Shown: piece after piece, positions 55,826-64,000 of the stretch
Numbering within the stretch: position 1 is the stretch's first letter
How the letters are laid out: every line of letters begins with the position of its first letter
From: Astragalus membranaceus
Lineage: Eukaryota > Streptophyta > Magnoliopsida > Fabales > Fabaceae
DNA: 64,000 nucleotides
Assembly: GCA_039519185.1 (NCBI GenBank)
Contig: CM076846.1
Span: 71,410,666-71,474,665, forward strand
Reading direction: 5' to 3'
Notes under the pieces: generated by a model
The model's database searches: none
What the model was told of the DNA's origin: nothing
The model's input: the letters and a program-made list of their open reading frames with translations, nothing else
Made by a program: the position numbers and the translations under genes

Positions 55826-57843
55826 CTACGCCATCCAAGCCATCTTTCTTTTTTTCACACCGGGCCACTTTGCCTTAATCTTTAGGAAGGCAATAAGCTC
55901 TTTCATATACTGAAAAAATTTGAAGACTTCGACTGGGGTATTCTCCCTAGACATGATGATATCAGCATCCTACAAATGATCTGGGACATCTATGATGGCT
56001 TCATTGCATAGTTTAGCTAGATTTGAGAACCTGTTCGGGAGGTAATGACAATGATCATTCAGCTTCATGTATTCCTCTTTTAGATATGCGTGCTCTTTCT
56101 CGGTTGTTTCATAGAGGTTCTTCTGGTAATCAGCGAACTCTTTCAATTCGTTCGCATTTCTGAACTCCTTTTGGAGTGCTGCTTGACATTCTTCGAGTCT
56201 TCCCAGTATCACCCCCCTGGCTTCTCTTTCGGTCGCAAGCCTACCCTCATACTCATCAACCTTTTCTTTCAACTGCGCCCTCAAACTTTGGAGCTGAGTT
56301 TGAAGATCCTTTTCCTTCTCCGCAGCTTCTGTCAACTGACTCTTCCATACATAAGCATTGTCAATGGCCCTGTCTCGGTCTCTGTTACGTACTTGAAGCT
56401 CTTCATTGGCACCTCTAAGGCTTTCTTGCACACGAAGAAACTTAGCCTTCCCGACCTCTAACCTTTCTTCGCATTCTGCAATGCGTTTACCATTGACGAT
56501 ATTTTCTCGCCTCAGGCCTGCGTTTTCTTGAAGTGCTCTTTCCAGCTGGGCTTGCAACTCAATCGTTTCTTGTTCAGATTTGGTTAAGGCAACTTTGACT
56601 TCTTCTACTTCTTCATTGGGGACAGGAACTGGTTCAGGGATTTCATGGCCGGTGGGAAGTGCGAGGCGAAAAGGTATCCCGACCTCTCGGACCCTAAGTG
56701 CAACCCATTGAAGATAGTTTTCCCCAGCATCAATAACTCTAGGGCCTAGTTCACGTCCTTTCTTGACTACTCTGTCCCAAGCTCGGCTAACCCTTCTTAA
56801 CATGTCAAGATTTTTAGAGCCTCTGCAATCTAGCTCAAATGTGGATAGGGATTCTCCTGGAGGTGGATTCATCATGGGATAACCGAATTGCCTTAAAACA
56901 ATGGCTGGATTGTAACTGATGCAACCTTTCGTTCCTATGAGGGGGACATTTGGAAAGTCTCCACACTGATAAACAAATTCATCGATGTTTTGATCTCAAA
57001 AATACCACGAGATGTCGCTCCCTGTTAGGCCGGCGAGGTACTGGGCCCACTCAGTCTTACCCCTAACTTCCATATGATGACTTCTTTTGAATATATGAGA
57101 GGTTAGCCAACGGTACAACACAGGCAAACAACACCATATCACACCTGCTCTCTTCCCATGACGTTCCCAGAGAGAAAAATAAACATCAGCCAGAACGACT
57201 GAGGCAGGGTTTTGTCCTCGGAGCTTGAAGGCCAGAAAGACATCAATTGCGGTGTCTTCAACAAAATCTTTGTCATTTGGGAAAAGAACAATCCCATAGA
57301 TGAGGAGAGCAAAGACATCCATGAAAGTGGCCCAATCTTTCTTTTTGGCCAAGAGTGAAGCTTCCTTCTCTAAGTACTTTCTGGTCAAACCTTTTTTGCC
57401 ACCTATTTCCACTATCTTTGTAGCTAATTTTGACGTTGGAACCTTCAATATCTTGGATAAATTTTCGGGTAGGGGATAATGCTCTACGTACCGATAAGGC
57501 TTCTTATTCTCGGGAGGGAAACACAAAATATTTTCAAACTCTTCCAATGTTGGAGCCAGCTGATAACTTGGAAAGTGAAACACCGTAACGGTGGATCAAA
57601 ATACTGGTCTAGTGCAGTGATAGCTTCAGCTTGTACCTTAACGTCCAGGAGGCTCAGGGGATTCCCGTACTTGACAGTGAATAAGTCACGACGCCATGCT
57701 GGCATTTCGTTGCCAAGGTCCCGCAGATTTCTCAAGTTTGGTTGTTTGACTTTCAAATGCATGGTTCCTTTTAATTTTATGGCCCGATCCATCTCTCCTT
57801 GCCGAAAAGGTCTTACAATTCCCTGGCGGTCATAGAAATGCAT
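55826..57843 (-). pseudogene. Element B ORF1 (broken)
   Basis: Counterpart of A's ORF1. From 57843: MHFYDRQGIVRPF, a segment rich in basic residues, then a frame change near 57580-57590 just before the LAPTLEEFENIL motif. After that come VLFPNDKDF, VFLAFKL, VLADVYFSLW and a TGA at 56996-56998. The frame goes on through NVPLIGTKGCISYNP into a long coiled coil (about 56630-56000), a TAG at 55970-55972, and a basic tail ending at 55826. The coiled coil suggests self-assembly. The function of this Ogre-type ORF is unknown, and no enzymatic motif is visible. Confidence 0.75.
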
Positions 57844-58556
57844 GCGAAATGAGATGTCGATGCATATATTTTTTGTGTCATGCGAAAGAAAAAAAGGAAC
57901 GCATGAGGCATTTTCTTGGGATAAATTTTAAAAAGCGTTTTCTCTTGTTTTTTTTTTTTGAGAAATTTTGAAAAAAGAAAAGTATTAGGTTTGTTTGAAT
58001 GCAAGGGGTATGATGCTCATTTGTGTCTTAAAAAGGCTCCTTGAGAGATGTTCTAAAGCTGTTCTATTAAGTGAACCTTCCAAGGGGTAGCTCTATAGAG
58101 TCCTAAATAAGGTTCCTAGAGCCAACGACCCCGTTCGAGAACGCTAGCCACAACAATAGGCAAGCTATTAGAAGTGATAGCACCCTCGAAGGGACCAAAC
58201 TCTAGGTGAGACTTTCGTAACCACCGAGCTGGACGTACATCCAAAGGGCCATTACTACACAGTCTCGTTCTAATTTAGTTTATGCTCCAGTCCGGGTATA
58301 GGACTATTCTCACGTGTGTGCAAAAGTGTAGTAGTGCAGTGTGTGTAGGAGCAAAATGACAGATATATCCCCAAGCTGCAAAACAAGCAAACACATATAC
58401 AAAAAGTGGTCTTCTATCCTAATGTTTACATATCACATCAAAGAGAATATAATATGCAATAAAAAAAATAAAAGACAAAGTAGGGTAAAAATAAAGCATT
58501 AAATTAACAACTACTCCTACAACTAATTAGACTAGGTTGGACTCTCTAAAAAAATG
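57844..58556. other. Untranslated leader of element B
   Basis: About 0.7 kb between PBS and ORF1, AT-rich in part (near 57890-57980 and 58440-58500). No gene seen. Confidence 0.6.
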
Positions 58557-58574
58557 TCCCCAGTGAAGTCGCCA
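58557..58574 (-). other. Primer binding site of element B
   Basis: TGGCGACTTCACTGGGGA on the - strand, two bases after the LTR end; one base differs from A. Confidence 0.75.
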
Positions 58575-58623
58575 GCTGTAGCGACCGAAAAATCCGGGTA
58601 AGGATTCCTCGAAGGTTCAAAAA

Positions 58624-58634
58624 TGAAGCCGCCA
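58624..58634 (-). other. Second PBS-like sequence in U5 of element B
   Basis: TGGCGGCTTCA on the - strand about 50 bp inside the LTR end, one base different from the start of the PBS and placed as in element A. Confidence 0.7.
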
Positions 58635-59384
58635 CCAAAGTTTAATTTTTAGGGCAAACATTGGAAAATCCCTTTGGAATGGATAAAGGTCCTTGAGACC
58701 AGATTAGGGTTCGGGAGTCGGTTATGCATGGGGAAGGTGTTAGCACCCCATGACATCCTTCCTAAGGAAGGTTACCTGCTAATTAGTTGTAGGAAAGAAA
58801 ATTAATTTTGAAAATGTTTATTTTACCCTTTTATTGTGAATTAAAAAGAAAGAAGACCTAATAAAAAAAATTAGTTTTTTGTGCTTGACAGGAGTGGGCC
58901 CCTGCTCCTACGTATCTCCAGGTGCGATGGAGAAATCAAAGCTACGTAGTTCTTGGTAGAAAATGTTTGTTGGTTGGTGTTTTTTAATGTAGGGGTTTTA
59001 GGACTGTGTGATCTGTGTTGAAGGACCACTGGGGGTCTGAAGGAGCGCTGGGGCTCTGAAGGGCCACAGTTCACTTATCCTAAAACGACGACTAACCCGG
59101 CCTTACGACCGACTTAATCCCCTACTTTGAAAATAAGATTTTTTATTTTTGAAATGAAAGAGACGTGTTTGTATTTTTTTAAGTTAGAAATTATTTATTT
59201 TAAATAGGGATTTTAGGACATGATCCGTAGCGGCTCATTAGTGACCTAAAAAGCAGACTAACCCGACTGTACAGTCGACTTAGTCCCCTATTTGTATTTT
59301 TGAAGATAATTTATTTGTTGTTTTTTTAAAAAATGCATGTTTGTGAAATAAATTGTTTCATAATAAACGAATTTGAAAAGAATG

Positions 59385-59590
59385 AAAACGGGGTGTATTT
59401 GTAAAAAGGGGGGCGTGGATAGCAGGGGGCTGAATTAAAAAAAGGGTAGTGTAAATAACGAAAACAGGGGTACAATTAGCAGCGAGGGGTTGCATTATTA
59501 AACCTGGGGTGCAGTTAGCGAGCCCACTGGCTTGCGTTAAAATGGGCTCGCGTAGGGGGTGTATATTGGAATTGGTGGGGTGCAAGAAGT
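59385..59590. repeat. G-run minisatellite in LTR B
   Basis: Degenerate units of about 25-30 bp, each with GGGG or more and words such as GGGGTGCARTTAGCGA. Confidence 0.75.
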
Positions 59591-59999
59591 GATCTGGTGT
59601 TTTAAAAAAAATAATTAAAATTAACCAAAAGAACTGACATATATAAAGCAGAAACCAAAAAAATTTAACCCTAATCTAAACCTCCCTCTTCTAGTGCCGC
59701 ACTCTCACTCTCATCCTCTCCAACCCTAATCCTCTTCCCCTTCTCACCGCGGCTTCCTTTCTCCCCCAAACTCGCCGTGCTCCCTCTCTTTCGTTCCAAC
59801 TCTCTCTCTCTCTCTCTCTCAAACCCAATTCCGTCCCCTTTCTCTCCACCTCACCGACCTTAATAACCTTGTTCTTGCTCTCTCCCTTTCTCACCAAACG
59901 CAAAGCATTCTTTTTTCAAAAAACGGAGGTGAGAGATATGGAGAAAAGAAACGGAAGAGAGAAAGGTGGTCTGCGGCGGTGGCTTTGGTTAGATCCGGA

Positions 60000-60480
60000 C
60001 TTGCTTCGGGTTTGTGACTGGTGGTGGTTCGGTTGGCGTTGGGTGGTTGTGGCGAAGGGGGGTGAGGTGCGATGGTTCGTGGAGGGGGAAGAGTGGTGTT
60101 TGGGCTACGGTTTGGTGGTGTACGGTGGTGAGCTATGGTGGTGATGGTTCAGTGGCTACGGCGAGGGACGGTGACGGATGGAGAGGAGGGTACGATGGTC
60201 GTACTGCGGTGGTGGCTGTTCGGTGTGGGTGATTTGGTGGTTTACAGCGGTGTGGGGGTTTGGTCGTTGGGTGGTTGGGTTTGGTGTGGTGACGATAGTG
60301 GTGTTGGGTTCGGTTGGGAGAGGGGTCGGTTCTGTTGGTGGTGAGTTAGGTGCGGTGGGGAGTTAGGGTGGTGATGGTTTGGTGGTATCTTGGCTACGGT
60401 TTGGTGATGTGGAGTGAGGAGTGATGGCTAACGGCGGCTCACGGCGAGGCCAAGGCGGTGGCCACCGTAAACGGTGGCCA
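60000..60480. repeat. G/T-rich tract in LTR B
   Basis: Nearly 480 bp rich in GGTGGT, GGGTGG and GGTTGGG words on the + strand, with almost no C runs. The template strand of element RNA is therefore G-rich, and many GG/GGG runs lie close together. Confidence 0.8.
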
Positions 60481-60967
60481 AAGGTACAAAACTCCCATTT
60501 TTCCTCACTGTATCCTCTCGCAGCAGCTTCTCCCCCTCCCTACGTTCTATTTCCTTTACCTTTTTTTCCCAAAACTTTACTTTTTTTATTCTGAAATAAA
60601 TTTCAAAAAAAAAAGGAAAAACTCTTTTGTTTTTTTTGCCAGAATCTAATGAACAAATCACACTATATAAATAAAACTGAGCAGCATTGAATAAAAATAG
60701 AGTTTTAAAAAAAATCGACCTTGGCTCCCTAGGAATTGAAACAGAGGAGTCGTTTTGCTTTTCTGCCTCAGCTGCTGCCTGCCTTTTCCGTTTCTAGACT
60801 GTTCTGTTTATTTCTGTCTGCAATTAGGGTTTCAGATGCTCTATGATTTAGGGTTTTTGTGTAGAACCCTATTTTGGATTCTGATTGTTGTGAATTTTTG
60901 CTTTTCTGTGTGTATATTCAGTGACTGAGTGCGTATTTTCTGTCCCTTTCACTGTGTGTCACTGTTT

Positions 60968-60978
60968 GGTATTTATAG
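60968..60978 (-). promoter_or_regulatory. TATA box of element B LTR promoter
   Basis: CTATAAATACC on the - strand, identical to the box in LTR A although the surroundings differ. Confidence 0.65.
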
Positions 60979-61538
60979 TGCTGCTGTGGTGTAGGGCTGA
61001 GGAGGATTTAGGGTAAAAGGACAGCATCAGAATTCAAAGGAAAAAAAAAAGACAGTCAACAATTAGGGCAGAAAAAGGACAGCAATTGGGGAGGAATCAA
61101 AAGGACAAAGGACAATAGGTGGCAATGGGCTGGCAATGGAGGACAGCATCAAGGAAAGAAAAATGATAACCCTAACCCTAGATGGGGCAGCTGCAAGCTG
61201 CGCCCTTTTCCTTCTTTTTTTGAATTTTGTATTATATTTTTTTAAAAAAACTGTACTATTTGCTTCTTTTAACTTTTTTTTGTTTATATGTGTAAAAGAA
61301 ACTGATTATATAATAGAAGGATATTTGTTATTGTTCAGCTTCAAAAAGAAAAGATATTTATACTTTTAATTTGTTTATGTTGTATTTTATGCCAATAACA
61401 ATAGGCTCATAAAATAAAACGAAGTATCAAAATAATATTGCGCGCGCGAGCTTACAATGATACGTGGCTCAACCAGAGAGTGGGAAAAAAAACTCTTTTT
61501 GGGATTTTTGATTAATCGGACAAAATTAGGGTATGACA

Positions 61539-63247
61539 ATCCTGCTCCTGCTCCTGATCCTGCTCCTGATCCCAATTCTGATCCTGTAAAGCCGGCACCA
61601 CGGCGTTCTGGTAGAACGTCTCGAGCACCTGACAGATATTCCCCAGACAGGTTTGGTTCCTCACATACTGCTTTAACTGCTTCTCTCACTGGCACATCTA
61701 TTCCTACTTGTTACTCGCAGGCTGTTAAAGATGTGTCTTGGGTCGATGCCATGAATGAGGAACTTCAGGCCCTTCAGGACAACTTCACCTGGGATATTGT
61801 TCCTTGCCCTCCTGGTATCAAACCCATAGGCTGTAAATGGGTTTATTCTCTGAAATTGAATTCTGATGGATCTCTCAATCGGTATAAGGTTCGATTGGTT
61901 GCTTTAGGCAACAGGCAGGAATATGGTATTGATTATGATGAGACCTTTGCACCGGTTGCTAAACTGACTACTGTTAGAATGGTGCTCTCTATAGCTGCTT
62001 CTAATGGGTGGTCTTTCCACTAAATGGATGTCAAGAATGCATTTCTTCATGGCGACCTGACTGAAGATATTTATATGACTCCCCCTTAGGGTCTTTTCTC
62101 TTCATCTAAGGGGGTGTGCAAGCTCAAACGATCTCTATATGGTTTGAAACAGGCACCTAGAGCATGGTATGCGAAATTCCGTTCCACTCTACTTGGGTTC
62201 TCTTTTACTCAAAGTCAGTATGATTCGTCTTTGTTCATTCACCGCACATCTACGGGCATTGTTCTACTCCTTCTTTATGTTGATGATATGATCATTACGG
62301 GTTCTGATGCAGCATCCATACAGGAAGTTAAACAAAAGCTTCAAGCCTCATTTCAAATGAAAGATTTTGGTCTGTTACATTATTTTCTTGGACTCGAGGT
62401 TCATTCTACTTCTAAGGGCATATTTCTCCATCAGCATAAGTATGCCACCGACCTTATTGCTATGGCTGGCCTCGAATCCGCTAATCCTATGAATACTCCT
62501 CTTGAAGTTAATGTTAAATACCACCGTGACGAGGGTGAACTTTCGACTGATCCGTTATTGTATCGACAGCTCGTGGGTAGTCTTAACTACTTGACCATTA
62601 CTCGACCAGATATTTCATTTGCTGTTCAGCAAGTAAGTCAGTTCATGCATTCTCCTCGTCATCTTCGCCTGGCAGCGGTTCGTCGTATTATTCGCTACTT
62701 GAAAGGTACCTCTCAACGGGGTTTATTCTTTCCTAATGGAACACCCCTTACGTTGAGTGCCTACAGTGATGCTGATTGGGCTGGGTGTCCCGACACTCGC
62801 CGCTCTGTCACAGGTTGGTGCATGTTTCTTGGTTCTTCGTTGATCTCTTGGAAAAGTAAGAAGCAAGCGAGAGTCTCTACATCCTCAACCGAATCGGAGT
62901 ATCATGCTATGTCTACGGCATGCTCCGAAATACTTTGGCTTCGTGGTCTTTTGGGTGAACTTGGATTTCCTCAAACCAAACTGACATCTCTCTATGCTGA
63001 CAATACAAGTGCCATTCAGATTGTTGCAAATCCGGTTTTTAATGAGCGTACTAAGCATATCGGAGTTGATTGTCATGCTATTCGTGAAGCCTATGATAGT
63101 CACATTATATCCATCCCTCATATCAATACTCAATTTCAAGTTGCAGACATTTTCACCAAAGCTGTTCCTTCTCCACGCCATCAGTTTCTTGTCAGCAAAT
63201 TGATGCTCCTTGATGACCCGCATCAATTTGAGGGTGGGTGTGAATAA
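61539..63247 (+). pseudogene. Ty1-copia polyprotein, 3' part (RT and RNase H), broken
   Basis: One frame from the junction with LTR B. A Pro/Ala/Asp-rich linker (PAPDPAPDP, RRSGRTSRAPDRYS) follows integrase in copia elements. Then come reverse transcriptase (WVDAMNEELQALQDN, GCKWVYSLK, YGLKQAPRAWY, YVDDMIITGSD) and RNase H (YSDADWAGCPDTRRSVTG, STSSTESEYHA, YADNTSAI, ADIFTKA). In-frame stops TAA at 62021-62023 and TAG at 62087-62089 both sit where copia proteins usually have Gln. The 5' part must lie beyond element B, outside the window. Confidence 0.93.
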
Positions 63248-63473
63248 GGAATAAAAGAAAGCTGTAAATAGTAGTTGTGTAGAGTTATTTATATGCTTAT
63301 GCTTTGGCCCAGGCCCGTTAGGTCTTCTTAGAGTAGGCTATTTAAACTCTCTTGTATTTGTATTCAGCATCACAGAGACATTATCAATAAAACGGAACTA
63401 CAGCTATTCTGTAGTCGCAGACGTAGGCAGACTTTGGCCGAAACAAATATCGTGTGTTATATTTGACACTACA
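63239..63473 (+). repeat. Probable 3' LTR of the copia element
   Basis: Follows a purine-rich GAGGGTGGG and the polyprotein stop. Starts TGTGAATAAGG, has CTATTTAAAC near 63338 and AATAAAA near 63388. The end is uncertain (TTGACA at 63468 or CTACA at 63473) because no second copy is in the window. Confidence 0.5.
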
Positions 63474-63508
63474 AATTGGCCGTTCCTGCGACGAAATACA
63501 GATATGGT

Positions 63509-64000
63509 CAGTGTTATCAGAACCGGACCGGACCGGCCGGTCGGACCGGGACCCGGTGGTCTTCCCGGGCCGGGCAGCGTGTAGGACCGGATCTTCCGTT
63601 GGCCCGGTGATGACGTCATCGGACTGGTGAAAATCCAGTGAAAACCGGGTCGGACCGGTTGATCCTCTTTTTTTTTTTTTAAGATGAACCATTTATAAAT
63701 TTTGCATGTTTTCACAAAAAAGGCTTGGGTGGGGTTCGAACCCCCTCCCTAGTATTCAACATTTCAACTTTTTAACCACTAAGCTATCTATTATTTGTTG
63801 ATATTGTCCCGCATTCATTAAATATAATCAATTCCGGATATGTTAATTTTTTTTGCACATTCTTTCATTAATAGTTTTGATTAAACACACATTTTTTTGA
63901 CAAATTGATTCAAGTTCAACACTCATAAACATGTTAGTAAATGTATAATTATAAATAAAATTATAATAAAATTTCTATATTAATAAATGTATACTTTCTT
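63509..64000. mobile_element. Possible hAT-like DNA transposon, one end visible
   Basis: CAGTGTTATCAGAACCGGAC begins a CCGG-rich, partly palindromic terminus, of a kind I recall from plant hAT elements. The 8 bp before it (GATATGGT) would be the target duplication. The other end, and so proof, is not in the window. No transposase is seen; the rest is AT-rich. Confidence 0.45.
63722..63792 (-). other. tRNA-like / SINE-head-like sequence
   Basis: On the - strand, A-box-like TAGCTTAGTGGTTAA is followed about 40 bases later by B-box GGTTCGAACCCC with a perfect T-arm (GGGG/CCCC). A regular anticodon arm and acceptor stem are not evident, so it is probably a tRNA-derived repeat rather than a working tRNA gene. 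Confidence 0.5.

Larger units (their letters stand above)
26138..61538 (-). mobile_element. Element B: Tat/Ogre-like Ty3-gypsy, split by five insertions
   Basis: Pieces on the - strand in element order: 5' LTR 58577-61538, ORF1 55826-57843, gag 45488-46569, gag-pro end and RT 36308-38077, RNase H and integrase start 30263-31181, integrase 26138-27090. Their order and protein content match element A throughout, including the intron sites. The 3' end was cut off by element A and lies outside the window. B interrupts the copia element at its right end. Confidence 0.9.
58577..61538 (-). repeat. 5' LTR of element B
   Basis: 2962 bp; on the - strand TGTCATACCCTAATTTTGTC to GGTCGCTACA. Most of it has diverged from LTR A, but the last about 370 bp (U5 end) and the first 25 bp align. 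The TATA box is near 60968-60978. It contains a GGGG-punctuated minisatellite (59385-59590), a CT-rich tract (59695-59850) and a very G-rich stretch (60000-60480). Short ORFs in the G-rich part are compositional. Confidence 0.85.

Noticed and set aside
59869..60366. Overlapping Gly/Trp/Val-rich ORFs
   Set aside because: Caused by the G/T-rich tract of LTR B; no consistent frame or domain.
63722..63792. A functional tRNA gene
   Set aside because: A and B boxes are good but no proper acceptor stem or anticodon arm could be drawn.
1..64000. Host protein-coding genes, rRNA genes, organelle DNA
   Set aside because: None seen. Every long supported frame belongs to a retrotransposon.

Overview
The window is repetitive plant DNA with no host gene that I can recognise. 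It is a nest of LTR retrotransposons inserted into one another. The organism is most likely a flowering plant (eudicot). The evidence is long Tat/Ogre-like Ty3-gypsy elements with an extra upstream ORF, chromodomain Ty3-gypsy elements with initiator tRNA-Met primer sites, Ty1-copia, and a hAT-like end. A legume is plausible but is not shown by the sequence. Layout by insertion order: the oldest layer is a Ty1-copia element, + strand, visible as 61539-63247 plus a probable LTR to about 63473. It was split by element B, a Tat/Ogre-like Ty3-gypsy element on the - strand. B's 5' LTR is 58577-61538 and its body lies in pieces at 55691-58576 (ORF1), 45488-46601 (gag), 36313-38077 (gag-pro end, intron, RT), 30268-31181 (RNase H domains and integrase start) and 26138-27090 (integrase). 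B was then hit five times: by element A (second Tat/Ogre-like copy, - strand, 1-26137, running off the left edge), solo LTR E (27091-30262), solo LTR F (31182-36307), element H (38078-45487, a large non-coding LTR element whose 3' end is deleted together with part of B) and element D (46602-55685, an intact chromovirus with a 1453-codon gag-pol). Two more insertions are nested one level deeper: element C (10814-20253, - strand, inside ORF1 of A) and solo LTR G (31493-34205, inside F). Perfect 5-bp target-site duplications flank C, D, E, F and G. A hAT-like terminus and a tRNA-like sequence lie at the right edge. Coding state: D is the only element with an unbroken polyprotein. C has one homopolymer frameshift. 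A and B carry in-frame stops and frameshifts, but both keep an in-phase intron between gag-pro and RT, as described for Ogre elements. The copia remnant has two in-frame stops. Most promising signals: (1) the LTRs of D, E, F, G and H share a module about 300-345 nt before the LTR end. It has a stem-loop whose stem sequence changes while pairing is kept, then a 10-nt sequence complementary to the primer binding site. (2) The U5 of A and B carries a second PBS-like sequence plus other conserved blocks. (3) Stem-loops sit directly after the PBS in C, D and H. (4) LTR donor-like and pre-AUG acceptor-like sites suggest a leader intron that would remove the PBS from the translated RNA. (5) Long perfect inverted repeats occur in A. 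All were found by eye; no alignment or folding was run.
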